From: Thermotogaceae bacterium | GTDB lineage: Bacteria > Thermotogota > Thermotogae > MWEM01 | Direction of reading: 5' to 3' | Assembly (NCBI GenBank): GCA_030445775.1 | Contig: JASUTC010000016.1 | Coordinates: forward strand, 1-36,384 | DNA: 36,384 nt | Position numbers and translations under genes: made by a program | Notes under the pieces: generated by a model | What the model was told of the DNA's origin: nothing | Seen by the model: the letters and a program-made list of their open reading frames with translations, nothing else | Database searches by the model: none | Part shown: positions 24,760 to 33,064 of the stretch, piece after piece | Numbering within the stretch: position 1 is the stretch's first letter | Layout: each line of letters starts with the position of its first letter

Positions 24760-25175
24760 TGCGCCAATTTCAATCACGGGTTAAAGAAAATAATTACACA
24801 TTGTTTCAAAAACGTGATCTCTATCTGTATACGATACTCATTTTTTTTGTTATTACAGCCGTGTACTTCGGGTTCGCTTTTTCAAAAGGAAGTGTTGTAG
24901 AAGTTAGAATCAACGGTACCGTTCAATATCGCTTTTCACTTGAGGAGGAAGGGCAAAAGTCTATCCAGAGTAACGGGAAAAGGCTGATGGATTTGTTGAT
25001 CGACCAGGGAGATATTCGAATCATCAATTCTCAATGCCCTCTGCATTTATGTGAAAGAGGCAGTTTGAAACAATCCGGTGTTTTAGTTTGCGTTCCTCAA
25101 AAGGTGATTATCAGCATTGTCAGAGATGAAGAACCGGTTAAAGACACAGATGGAATAGATTTGATTACAGGATAG
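24759..25175 (+). CDS. NusG-domain-II family exported protein
   Basis: This 138-residue protein has a single N-terminal membrane helix (DLYLYTILIFFVITAVYFGFAF) and a small extracytoplasmic domain of the NusG-II type. It includes the characteristic Cys segment SQCPLHLCERG...SGVLVCVPQKVIISI. The function is unknown. In many anaerobes this family is encoded beside ApbE and Rnf-related or Gx-family genes, as here. The ATG overlaps the apbE stop (TAATG). Confidence 0.85.
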   Translation: MRQFQSRVKENNYTLFQKRDLYLYTILIFFVITAVYFGFAFSKGSVVEVRINGTVQYRFSLEEEGQKSIQSNGKRLMDLLIDQGDIRIINSQCPLHLCERGSLKQSGVLVCVPQKVIISIVRDEEPVKDTDGIDLITG

Positions 25176-25182
25176 AAGGAGA

Positions 25183-25716
25183 ATGAATATTAAGCGAGGA
25201 GAAAAGCCGTTTTCATCGGTGAGGTTGACATATTTATCCGTTTTAACAGCCGTTGCCATTATTATTGGTATACTGGAAACCGTTATTCCACCACCCGTCC
25301 CTTTGGTGGGGTTTAAGTGGGGTTTTTCAAACAGTATCATCTTGATGGTATTGATGCTCATGGGTCAAAAAGAAGGGTTTATTGTTGCAACCTTGAAGGT
25401 CATCATCGCCAACTTGTTAACCGGAAGGTTTTTGGGACCATCGTTTTTTTTGGGACTTGGGGGATCGCTGAGTTCTGTTTATATGATGTCAACACTGATG
25501 AAAAGTAAATTTGGTTTAATAGCAGTGAGTATATTTGGTTCGTTTGTGAGTAACTTGGTACAATTGTTTTTAGCAGCTACGCTTTTTATTGGATCCGGAA
25601 AGGTTTTTTATTTATCCGGATACATCATTGGAATTGGTGCTTTTACCGGATTTCTAAATGCCATCATCGCTTATGGGGGGATAAAATGGATGAAACAAAT
25701 CGATATACTGTCATAA
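25183..25716 (+). CDS. Gx transporter family membrane protein (Hpre_diP_synt_I)
   Basis: This is a 177-residue integral membrane protein with about five to six helices. It has the family patterns VIPPPVPLVGFKWGFSNSIILMVL and LLTGRFLGPSFFLGLGGSLSS. Databases name this family heptaprenyl diphosphate synthase component I or Gx transporter. The fold resembles small ECF-type substrate-binding membrane proteins, and the synthase label is doubtful. Context (ApbE and NusG-II just upstream) suggests a link to flavin-dependent redox proteins. It overlaps maf by 31 bases. Confidence 0.85.
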   Translation: MNIKRGEKPFSSVRLTYLSVLTAVAIIIGILETVIPPPVPLVGFKWGFSNSIILMVLMLMGQKEGFIVATLKVIIANLLTGRFLGPSFFLGLGGSLSSVYMMSTLMKSKFGLIAVSIFGSFVSNLVQLFLAATLFIGSGKVFYLSGYIIGIGAFTGFLNAIIAYGGIKWMKQIDILS

Positions 25717-26300
25717 TGGCTTCTGGGTCACCAAGGCGGAAAGAATTGATGAAAAGGTTTCCTATAGAGGTGATTTACAAATCTCACAGGTTAGACGATG
25801 AGAAAGCGGATGAGGTTGAAAGTAAATATGAACAGGAAATTGTGGTGGATATCGCCTTAAAAAAACTCAAATCCATGTACGATCTCTTTAAAAAGCCTCA
25901 AACAGTAATTATTGCCGCAGACACCATGGTATTTTACAAAGGCAAGGTTTTGGGGAAACCCAAGTCCATAGAAGATGCCGAAGAAATGTTGCATATGCTC
26001 TCCGGACAATGGCACGAGGTTTACACCGGATGTGCGCTTTCCATTACAGAAGAAACGGGCGAAGATCATGAAATAAAATTTTGGGAGAAAACCAGGGTCA
26101 AATTCAGAAAGGTTCCCACGGCGTTCATAAAACGTTATTGTGCCACTGAAAAACCCCTTGATAAAGCGGGTTCTTATGGTATTCAAGATGAAGGGGCTTT
26201 TCTGGTTGAAAAGATTGCCGGGGATTATTACAATGTGATGGGTTTGCCTATCGGAAGACTTTGGGAATTACTGTTGGATTTTGAGGTTATCCATCTATGA
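25686..26300 (+). CDS. maf: Maf family nucleotide pyrophosphatase
   Basis: Maf enzymes hydrolyse non-canonical or modified nucleoside triphosphates (dTTP/UTP type) and act as house-cleaning or septum-related proteins. Motifs: MASGSPRRKELM (about 11-22), VIIAADTMVFYKGKVLGKP and DKAGSYGIQDEGAFLVEKIAGDYYNVMGLP. The 204 residues are normal. It overlaps the gene upstream, and radC starts inside its last codons (ATGA). Confidence 0.93.
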   Translation: MDETNRYTVIMASGSPRRKELMKRFPIEVIYKSHRLDDEKADEVESKYEQEIVVDIALKKLKSMYDLFKKPQTVIIAADTMVFYKGKVLGKPKSIEDAEEMLHMLSGQWHEVYTGCALSITEETGEDHEIKFWEKTRVKFRKVPTAFIKRYCATEKPLDKAGSYGIQDEGAFLVEKIAGDYYNVMGLPIGRLWELLLDFEVIHL

Positions 26301-27010
26301 TCATGCCCCGGGAAAAACTACTGAAATATGGTTCCGGGAGTTTAACTGCAGATGAATTGATTGCCATTCTTTTAAGAACAGGTACGCCACAAATGAATGT
26401 GTTAAAGGTTTCAGAACAGTTGTATTCAAGTATGGATCATTCGCTGTATAAGTTACAACAAGCCCCCCTTGAAAAGATTAAAAGAATCAAGGGAATGGGT
26501 CAAGTCAAGGCAATCACGTTGAAAGCCTCTTTGGAACTGGGAGTGAGATTATACAAGGAACTGGTGTTGGAAAAGCGAAAGATCAAAAAACCCTCGGATA
26601 TTTTTAAAATGTGTCTGGATATGTCTTTTTTTAATCAGGAAACCGTGAGGATTATTTCAGTGGATTCCAAATCAAACGTAATATCCGTTGAGGATATCAC
26701 AAGGGGAACAGCTAATGCCTCACTCATACATCCAAGGGAAGTATTCAAACCGGTAATTTCCAACTCAGCTGTCAGCTTTGCCGTGGTTCACAACCATCCC
26801 TCAGGTGATCCCACACCGAGTGAGGCAGATAGGGATATTACAGAACGTCTGAAAGACTGTTCAAAGATAATGGGAATTGATATAATTGATCATATTATCA
26901 TTGGTAAAGGTAGATTTTACAGCTTTACTTTGAAAAAAGAGCTACATGGAGGTGCAAATGAGGATGCCGGACAACAACAATCAGGGCTTAGACAAATTGC
27001 AGAAGCTTAA
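26297..27010 (+). CDS. radC: RadC family JAB-domain protein
   Basis: A helix-hairpin-helix region (IKRIKGMGQVKAITLKASLELG, about 55-76) is followed by an MPN/JAB metalloprotease-like domain with the metal motif HNHPSGDPTPSEAD. The family was once linked to DNA repair but its function is not established. Maf-RadC pairing is common. The full RadC length is present. Its 3' end overlaps the next gene by about 53 bases. Confidence 0.93.
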   Translation: MIMPREKLLKYGSGSLTADELIAILLRTGTPQMNVLKVSEQLYSSMDHSLYKLQQAPLEKIKRIKGMGQVKAITLKASLELGVRLYKELVLEKRKIKKPSDIFKMCLDMSFFNQETVRIISVDSKSNVISVEDITRGTANASLIHPREVFKPVISNSAVSFAVVHNHPSGDPTPSEADRDITERLKDCSKIMGIDIIDHIIIGKGRFYSFTLKKELHGGANEDAGQQQSGLRQIAEA

Positions 27011-28244
27011 AATGGAAATAGAAAAAGACCTGGAGAAGAAAACTGGGAAAAAGAGACAAAGTAGCGAAAAAAGAAAGAAAATTTCCCTTTCAGATGATTT
27101 GAGAAAACGCTTAACCACAAGCAAATCTTCCAATGTAGCAGTTGATGAAATCAGGACGCCTATCGATATTGAACGATATTTGACTGATCTTTCTTTAACC
27201 GATTTAAAGGGAGTTTTAAGGAATTGCACAGAAAAAGATCGAAACATAGGGATACAAGAAAATTTTAAGGGTTTATTGGATATACTGAACAAAAATCTTA
27301 AGAATGCAGATGAAAAATTTACCGCTTTAGTCCAAAACGTAAAAAAGGACTACACTTTTTTCAATTTCTTTTTGACGAAAGTTCTTATGGGTAAAGACAT
27401 TAACAAGGAAATGAAAGCGTTTTACAAAAATTATCAGGATTCCATTTACCCCTTTTTGTTAATCATCTTTTATACCGTGTTTCAAACAGGTTCTTATGCT
27501 TCCTTAAAAAATATTCTGCGTGTTGTTGAAAAAAACGATCAAGATTTACTGCCGGAATTGATAACTGCTATGATCAAACACGATTATATGGGTGTTTCAA
27601 AATCAATCGGTGCAATTTACAGGCAGAATCAGTTTAGAGATTATCAAAACATCGCCAGTGCTTTACCCTATCTTTTAAATTCAGATGATGAGTCTCATAT
27701 ACGAGTGGTGAATACATTGGAGAAGAAAAAACATCATCGATGTTCAAAGATATACCGAGAGTATTTGACAAAAGAGGAGATTAATACAGACAAAACGCTC
27801 TCTGAGTGTCCCATGGGTATGTTTATCCTTGCAAAAAAACTGTTAAGAAATGGTCAATTACAAGAGGCAAAAGATATCTCAAAAGAATTAGTCAGAATGA
27901 AAGATCCCCATGGTATATTGTTACAATCCAGTATGATATACGCCTCAAAGGATGAGGCAACGGCTTTCAAGGTCTGGTATGAATCCCTTAAGCCGTATAA
28001 AACCATCATGTTAGGCTGGGAATCAGAGTCTCAAACGCAATTTAAAGGGTTGGGACTTGACAGGGGAACTAGAAGTATCCGATTGGAAGAGTTCCAGATA
28101 CCGGATAATATAGCAACATTTAAAGCGCAAATTGGTAAAAGGCTTAATCAACACACGGATTTTGAAATATTCTTATATCCATATGAAGAATTAAGGGCAC
28201 TATTTTCCCCTTATTGTTGTCAGCTTTATTACAGTATAAATTAA
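26958..28244 (+). CDS. Unrecognised 428-residue protein, helical, possibly repeat-like
   Basis: I do not recognise this family. ATG 26958 is chosen because GGAGG lies five bases before it; the track start (26946) has no such site. The N-terminus is highly charged and probably disordered or coiled (KKTGKKRQSSEKRKKISL, about 25-45). The middle is alpha-helical, alternating hydrophobic and polar stretches in a TPR/HEAT-like way (YPFLLIIFYTVFQTGSYASLKNIL, CPMGMFILAKKLLRNGQLQEAKDISKELV). There is no signal peptide or Cys motif. It lies between RadC and the NadC-like gene, overlapping the former. An adaptor or scaffold role is possible but not shown. Confidence 0.75.
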   Translation: MRMPDNNNQGLDKLQKLKMEIEKDLEKKTGKKRQSSEKRKKISLSDDLRKRLTTSKSSNVAVDEIRTPIDIERYLTDLSLTDLKGVLRNCTEKDRNIGIQENFKGLLDILNKNLKNADEKFTALVQNVKKDYTFFNFFLTKVLMGKDINKEMKAFYKNYQDSIYPFLLIIFYTVFQTGSYASLKNILRVVEKNDQDLLPELITAMIKHDYMGVSKSIGAIYRQNQFRDYQNIASALPYLLNSDDESHIRVVNTLEKKKHHRCSKIYREYLTKEEINTDKTLSECPMGMFILAKKLLRNGQLQEAKDISKELVRMKDPHGILLQSSMIYASKDEATAFKVWYESLKPYKTIMLGWESESQTQFKGLGLDRGTRSIRLEEFQIPDNIATFKAQIGKRLNQHTDFEIFLYPYEELRALFSPYCCQLYYSIN

Positions 28245-28253
28245 TGGAAGGCG

Positions 28254-29078
28254 GTGCTGAAAGTGGGCATACTGCAACCAATGGAATCAATGATTCAGGA
28301 CATGGATGAATGGGAATTAACGATCAAAAACCAAGCACCTATCGTCTTTTCGGGTCTTTCTTTTTTGGAAGATTGTTCACAGGATCTCGATCTTGATATG
28401 ACCACCGCTTATACCCCAGGCGATTTTTTGGTCAACGAAACGGAAATCTTGAAAATGAAAGGTTTTTTGAGTTCCATCATTGTTTTTCGTGAGGAATTGC
28501 TAAATCAATGGTCCAATTTATTGAATATATGTACCGTATTGTATCGTATGAAAATGGCTGTGGGGAAAAATTCACTCGGTATGAAGATCGTGGTTCGCAA
28601 TTTGCCGGATATGATCTATAATACGGAGTATTTAAACGAAACAATTGAAGATGCCGGTTGTATCTTTTGGCCAATGTCTGTCACGGATGGGATCATACAT
28701 AAACTCATTTGGAAGCGATACGTAGATATTAAACAGGCCATCGATTCCTATAAAAAAAGATTGTATCCCGGTATGAAGATTTTGCTGGAATGTGATAATA
28801 TATCGGACAGTATCGAGGCCATGAAAAACGGAGCGGATGGCATTATTCTCAGGAACATGAGGGAAGATATCGTTGCGGAGATTGCCAAGACCATCAGGGA
28901 GCGGTTTAAAAAAGTTTATCTTGAATACAGGGGAGATGTTCGTCTTTCCAACATAGAAGGGTATGGAAAGAGCGGAATCGATGCCATCGGCATCGATGAC
29001 ATGACATATTTCTTTGGAAGTTCCAATTTGAAAATGGAAATCAATCGTATCAGCAATCTTAATCATGAGGAACAATGA
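28254..29078 (+). CDS. NadC-like TIM-barrel-half protein of unknown function
   Basis: The C-terminal about 100 residues (MKILLECDNISDSIEAMKNGADGIILRNM, then KKVYLEYRGDVRLSNIEGYGKSGIDAIGIDDMTYF) follow the pattern of quinolinate phosphoribosyltransferase (NadC): a VEVEN-like strand, the GAD-I-LDNM strand, the LEASGG strand and the GVD-ISVG strand. The key residues are altered: SGG to RGD, and LDNM to LRNM. The N-terminal half does not show the NadC catalytic Arg/His set. It is probably a diverged, non-QPRT protein. The start is GTG 28254 with GGAAGG close by; GTG 28263 is possible. It ends ATGA-coupled to the TsaB-like gene. Confidence 0.65.
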   Translation: MLKVGILQPMESMIQDMDEWELTIKNQAPIVFSGLSFLEDCSQDLDLDMTTAYTPGDFLVNETEILKMKGFLSSIIVFREELLNQWSNLLNICTVLYRMKMAVGKNSLGMKIVVRNLPDMIYNTEYLNETIEDAGCIFWPMSVTDGIIHKLIWKRYVDIKQAIDSYKKRLYPGMKILLECDNISDSIEAMKNGADGIILRNMREDIVAEIAKTIRERFKKVYLEYRGDVRLSNIEGYGKSGIDAIGIDDMTYFFGSSNLKMEINRISNLNHEEQ

Positions 29079-29770
29079 CGAACAATAATAAATACCAAAA
29101 ACGGCTTGGCTTATTTTTAGATGCCGCAACGCCTTTATTTTATATAGCCGTAAAGGATTTGGAAAACGAGACAATTGTTGAAAGGTATTACAACCATCAT
29201 GAATTAAAGGGAGAAGCCCTCACATCAGTTGTTAAGGAGATATTTGATGAAAACCACTTTAATGTTCATGAGTTGGCTTTTCTATGCACCACAAAAGGGC
29301 CCGGTTCATTGACGGGATTAAGAATCGCCATGAGTCTACTAAAAACCATGGCACAGATTTTGAAGGTGCCCATCGTCTGTATTCCAACCCTTTATGCTTT
29401 GGAGAATTCTTTTACAACCAATGAATCTACTGAAAACAAGAAAAAAATAATCACTTGTTTGATGGCCCGAAAAAATTGTTATTTCGTTCGATTCTTCGGT
29501 AATAAAGATGATGCTTTTAAACAAATATCCACAAAAATGCTCTGTGAAAAGGCAAAAGATGTTAATATATTACTGTGGCCATCAGGATCAGTAGTTGTGG
29601 ATGACTGTGATAAACAGCGGGTGAATTCCGTCATAGTTAAGCTGAGTCCTGAGGTTATTTTTAAACTAAGTGAGCTTAAATGCGAGGAAAAAGAATACGT
29701 TAATTACATAGAATGTCAACCGGAATACGCAGGAAAATCGGTTGCTGAAAAGAATTTTGAAAACAAGTGA
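29075..29770 (+). CDS. tsaB: Divergent TsaB-like protein (t6A tRNA modification)
   Basis: TsaB is the ASKHA-fold partner of TsaD in making N6-threonylcarbamoyladenosine on tRNA. Support comes from LGLFLDAATPLFYIAVKD at the N-terminus (usual DTS replaced by DAAT) and the best-conserved family block, FLCTTKGPGSLTGLRIAMSLLKTMAQ (about 68-93). The C-terminal domain is weakly conserved and the N-terminal strand is altered. Neither tsaD, tsaE nor rimI is near. The start overlaps the stop of the preceding gene. It is either a diverged TsaB or a related ASKHA protein. Confidence 0.72.
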   Translation: MTNNNKYQKRLGLFLDAATPLFYIAVKDLENETIVERYYNHHELKGEALTSVVKEIFDENHFNVHELAFLCTTKGPGSLTGLRIAMSLLKTMAQILKVPIVCIPTLYALENSFTTNESTENKKKIITCLMARKNCYFVRFFGNKDDAFKQISTKMLCEKAKDVNILLWPSGSVVVDDCDKQRVNSVIVKLSPEVIFKLSELKCEEKEYVNYIECQPEYAGKSVAEKNFENK

Positions 29771-29782
29771 AAAAGTAGAATG

Positions 29783-29791
29783 TGATATAAT
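29783..29791 (+). promoter_or_regulatory. Extended -10 promoter for the Asp23/FakA gene run
   Basis: TGATATAAT is a perfect extended -10 in the 68-base gap before the Asp23-like gene. A TTGAAA upstream is too far (23 bases) to serve as a normal -35. Confidence 0.6.
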
Positions 29792-29838
29792 TTTTTATCT
29801 TGGAAAAGCAAATCATTTAACCGAGAGGGAGGGTCTAA

Positions 29839-30171
29839 ATGAAAATAGTAAATCCCCTGGGAGAAATTACTGTACATATAAACGTTTTGAAACACCTTGT
29901 CTATCAGTCTCTACTCGAAAGTTACGGGTTGGTTAGGATGGATGATGTCAATATCATCTCGAAATACCTTGGTGGGGAAGAAAAGGGGATTCACATCAGA
30001 GATGATGAAGACGGCATATTCATAGATGTTTATCCGGTTATCTCCTATGGAATGAAAATTGATCAGGTTGCATTGAATGTACAGGAATATGTGAATTACA
30101 AATTTGAAGAGATGCTGGGGATGAAACCGGTGGAGATCAACATTCACATATTGGGGATAAAACTCGATTAG
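29839..30171 (+). CDS. Asp23/Gls24 (YloU) family protein
   Basis: This small cytoplasmic protein of 110 residues fits the Asp23/DUF322 pattern: GEITVHINVLKHLVYQSLLESYGL, GIHIRDDEDGIFIDVYPVISYGMKIDQVALNVQEYVNYKFEEMLGMKPVEINIHILGIK. The function is unclear; Asp23 relatives are linked to membrane or envelope stress. It directly precedes the FakA-like gene, matching the conserved yloU-yloV pair. It has ribosome site GAGGGAGG. Confidence 0.88.
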   Translation: MKIVNPLGEITVHINVLKHLVYQSLLESYGLVRMDDVNIISKYLGGEEKGIHIRDDEDGIFIDVYPVISYGMKIDQVALNVQEYVNYKFEEMLGMKPVEINIHILGIKLD

Positions 30172-30204
30172 ATTGAATTTTCCTTGGAGAAAGAGGTGTT
30201 AAAA

Positions 30205-31926
30205 TTGGATAATAAGCCTTCGAAGGTCGATGCAATATTCTTAAAGAACGGATTTAAAAAAGCCTCCGAAGTTTTAGTGGCCCACAGGGATGAATTAAAC
30301 GCCTTAAACGTCTTCCCCGTACCTGATGGAGATACAGGGCATAATATGTCAGCTTGTGTATTGGAAGCTTGCAAGGAGTTGGATAAGATAAAATACGATT
30401 CCATTAAAACCGTTTCTAATGCTATTAAAAACGGGACTTTAATGGGAGCACGCGGGAATTCAGGAGTTATCCTATCCCAAATCTTTAGTGGTTTTTTTGA
30501 AGTTGTTCTGAAAAACGATAGAATTGATATTCCAATCTTTGTAAAAGCCATGAAACGTGCTAATGAGGTTGCCACAGGTGCGGTGATGAAACCCGTTAAG
30601 GGTACCATATTAACGTTGATAGAAGATCTCGCCAATTATTCATCCAAACACCAGGAAGATTTCCCTGATTACAAACACTTACTGGATATGTTGACAAAAA
30701 GGGCTTTTAAGGTAGTGGAAAAAACCAGAGAAATGATGCCGAAGCTAAAGCAGGCGGGCGTTGTAGATGCCGGTGCGAAGGGTTTGGCTTATATTGTTGA
30801 AGGATACTACAAATACGCTTCAGGAGACACGAAAATTATCATTGAAAAGAAAGGTGAAGTCCCACAATTAAAATCAGAAGCCGAAATTGTTGCGGAGGAA
30901 TTAACCTATCAATATTGTACGGAATTTATGGCCAGACTTTTTTCCGGAGTGGAGGCAGCAGATGTTGATTCTCTTAAGAATAATCTGAATCGAATGGGTG
31001 ATTCCTTGGTATTGGTACACAATTCAGATATCTTGAAAGGCCACATTCATACAGACCATCCGGGAAGAGTTTTTGAGTATGCATTGAAGTATGGGGAGCT
31101 CATGAAGGTCAAAGTGGATAATATGAAGGAACAACACAAGGAAGTTTTGATACACAGCCAGAAAGGAAAACAAACAGAAAAATCAGAAATAACGCAAAAT
31201 GAAGATTCTAAATTAATCCCTGAAGAAAGTGGCTATTCCATAGAACCAACCGCCAATAAAAGGCAATATGCCTTTGTAGCCGTCTCACCCGGAGAAGGGA
31301 TTTCCAGAATATTGCACGAGATGAATGTAGACAACATCGTATTTGGCGGACAAACAATGAACCCCTCAACAGCGGATATTGCCAATGCCATCGAAAAGAT
31401 AGATGCGGAGAATATTTTTATACTTCCCAACAACACAAATATCATCATGGCCGCTGAAAGCGCTGCGAAGATGAAAGAGAGTGACACGAAGCATATCGAA
31501 GTGCTACCAACCAAATCCGTCCAGGAAGGATTGGCATGTATCATCGCCTTTGTGGAAAGTGCATCACTTGAGGAAAATTTGGAGTCCATGGAACTTGCCT
31601 TGAAAGAAGTACTTTCGATTTCAGTAACTCATGCGGTAAGGGATTCAGAGATCAACAGTGAGAAGATCAAAGAGGGAGAATTCCTTTTTTTTGCAGGTAA
31701 AGATTTACTGGCTCATACCGAAACTTTGGAGGAAGCGGTTTATAAAGGTATGGAACAAATTGATTTAGAGGACTATGAGATCATGACCATTTTTTACGGT
31801 GAAGATGTTCAAGAAGAATTCGTCAACAGGCTGAGTGAAACTTTGCAAGAAAAATATGAGGACCTTGAAATAAGCATATACAATGGAGGACAAGCGCATT
31901 ATCCGTTTTACATTTCCCTTGAATGA
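30205..31926 (+). CDS. fakA: Fatty acid kinase ATP-binding subunit FakA (YloV, DAK2 domain)
   Basis: FakA phosphorylates fatty acids presented by FakB (DegV) proteins so that they enter phospholipid synthesis. The N-terminal DhaL/DAK2 kinase domain has LNVFPVPDGDTGHNMSACV (about 32-50) and MGARGNSGVILSQI. The middle domain follows (LSYQYCTEF-like LTYQYCTEFMARL) with HIHTDHPG, and a C-terminal DegV-like domain covers about 350-573. I prefer TTG 30205, six bases after GAAAGAGGTG, over the track's TTG 30184. FakB is not in the window. It lies in an operon with the Asp23-like gene. Confidence 0.92.
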   Translation: MDNKPSKVDAIFLKNGFKKASEVLVAHRDELNALNVFPVPDGDTGHNMSACVLEACKELDKIKYDSIKTVSNAIKNGTLMGARGNSGVILSQIFSGFFEVVLKNDRIDIPIFVKAMKRANEVATGAVMKPVKGTILTLIEDLANYSSKHQEDFPDYKHLLDMLTKRAFKVVEKTREMMPKLKQAGVVDAGAKGLAYIVEGYYKYASGDTKIIIEKKGEVPQLKSEAEIVAEELTYQYCTEFMARLFSGVEAADVDSLKNNLNRMGDSLVLVHNSDILKGHIHTDHPGRVFEYALKYGELMKVKVDNMKEQHKEVLIHSQKGKQTEKSEITQNEDSKLIPEESGYSIEPTANKRQYAFVAVSPGEGISRILHEMNVDNIVFGGQTMNPSTADIANAIEKIDAENIFILPNNTNIIMAAESAAKMKESDTKHIEVLPTKSVQEGLACIIAFVESASLEENLESMELALKEVLSISVTHAVRDSEINSEKIKEGEFLFFAGKDLLAHTETLEEAVYKGMEQIDLEDYEIMTIFYGEDVQEEFVNRLSETLQEKYEDLEISIYNGGQAHYPFYISLE

Positions 31927-31937
31927 GGTCTTGATGA

Positions 31938-32522
31938 ATGAACAGAAAAGAAAAACTGGTTTTAATTGCGTTGGCTTGTGTGTTTGTTTTGGGCGTGGTA
32001 TTCAGTATCAAGGATTTGAATGTCTCGGTTATGAATACAGAGGAAAGAGCAGCGTATGACCAACAGACCGAAGTACTGAGAACCGGTTTGATTGACGTTA
32101 ACACAGCCAATGCTATGGAATTGCAACTTTTAAAGGGAATTGGCACTACAAAAGCAGATGCAATTGTGAAATATAGAGAAACAAACGGGTCATTTTCAAA
32201 AAAAGAAGATATCATGAATGTACCCGGTATCGGTCCGGCAACCTATGAAAAGATTAAGGACAGGCTACAAATTACTGAAAAGTCAATGGATGAATCAAAA
32301 CAAGAGCAACATCACAGTGAGGAAGAACGAATCAACATCAATCGTGCATCACAGTTACAATTGGAAAAACTGCCCGGGATAGGACCTGTTAAGGCGAGAA
32401 GCATTGTTGAATATCGAGAATTAAACGGAGATTTTAATGATTTACCTGACTTAATCCTTGTTAAGGGAATTGGAGAAAAGACCTTTGAACAAATTAAACC
32501 AATGATTACCATCAGTCATTAA
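31938..32522 (+). CDS. Membrane-anchored protein with two ComEA helix-hairpin-helix domains
   Basis: One N-terminal membrane helix (KLVLIALACVFVLGVVFSI) is followed by two ComEA-type domains: IDVNTANAMELQLLKGIGTTKADAIVKYRETNGSF...VPGIGPATYEKIKDRL (about 52-112) and ININRASQLQLEKLPGIGPVKARSIVEYRELNGDF...VKGIGEKTFEQIKPMI (about 132-191). ComEA binds incoming double-stranded DNA outside the membrane in natural transformation. The SLBB domain common in ComEA is absent, and the HhH unit is duplicated. A role in DNA binding outside the cytoplasm is inferred. Confidence 0.88.
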   Translation: MNRKEKLVLIALACVFVLGVVFSIKDLNVSVMNTEERAAYDQQTEVLRTGLIDVNTANAMELQLLKGIGTTKADAIVKYRETNGSFSKKEDIMNVPGIGPATYEKIKDRLQITEKSMDESKQEQHHSEEERININRASQLQLEKLPGIGPVKARSIVEYRELNGDFNDLPDLILVKGIGEKTFEQIKPMITISH

Positions 32523-32554
32523 AAAAGAAGAAATCATCTTTAGGAGGGCTATAA

Positions 32555-33058
32555 ATGAAAAAAAGAACCATTATCACGACTTTTTTGACAATGTTTTTAC
32601 TTACGGCGATCCTTAGTGCAGGGACACCATTTTCCGCAAGTTCCAGACAGCCTGTTATGGGTTTCATCGATTTTGATATCGCCGGACAGCAATTTTTGGA
32701 ATCAAAGAACTTAATGGAAGAATATCAGGCGGATGCCGAATATTACAACAGTCTTTTGAAGCCGCTGGAAGATGAAATTATTAGAATGAGGAATGCAGGA
32801 GAAGAGAATTCCAAATCCTATCAGTTAAAGGTCAACGAGTATTCCCTTCAAAAGGACAAATTTACCACACAGTTACAGGAAAAATACACGTCCCAGTTTG
32901 AAAAGGTTAACGAAAAACTCCTGACATTGGCAGAAGAATACGCAAAGATCAACAACATCGATATGCTAATAACAAATAAAGTGGCCGTTTATATTGCCAA
33001 TGATTTCGATTTGACGCAAGACTTTATCAACTTTGCAAATTCACGGGCGGAATTTTAA
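32555..33058 (+). CDS. OmpH/Skp-like exported protein
   Basis: The 167-residue protein has an N-terminal signal sequence (KKRTIITTFLTMFLLTAILSAG). Its body has the OmpH/Skp layout: a first strand GFIDFDIAGQQFLES, a long charged helical hairpin (about 50-130), and a final strand with IDMLITNKVAVYIANDFDLTQDFI, much like the DxVL...V.Y...D.T ending of OmpH. Skp proteins are periplasmic chaperones for outer-membrane proteins. It is encoded just before an LptB-like ATPase, suggesting an outer-membrane assembly context. It has ribosome site TAGGAGG. Confidence 0.82.
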   Translation: MKKRTIITTFLTMFLLTAILSAGTPFSASSRQPVMGFIDFDIAGQQFLESKNLMEEYQADAEYYNSLLKPLEDEIIRMRNAGEENSKSYQLKVNEYSLQKDKFTTQLQEKYTSQFEKVNEKLLTLAEEYAKINNIDMLITNKVAVYIANDFDLTQDFINFANSRAEF

Positions 33059-33064
33059 TAACAA

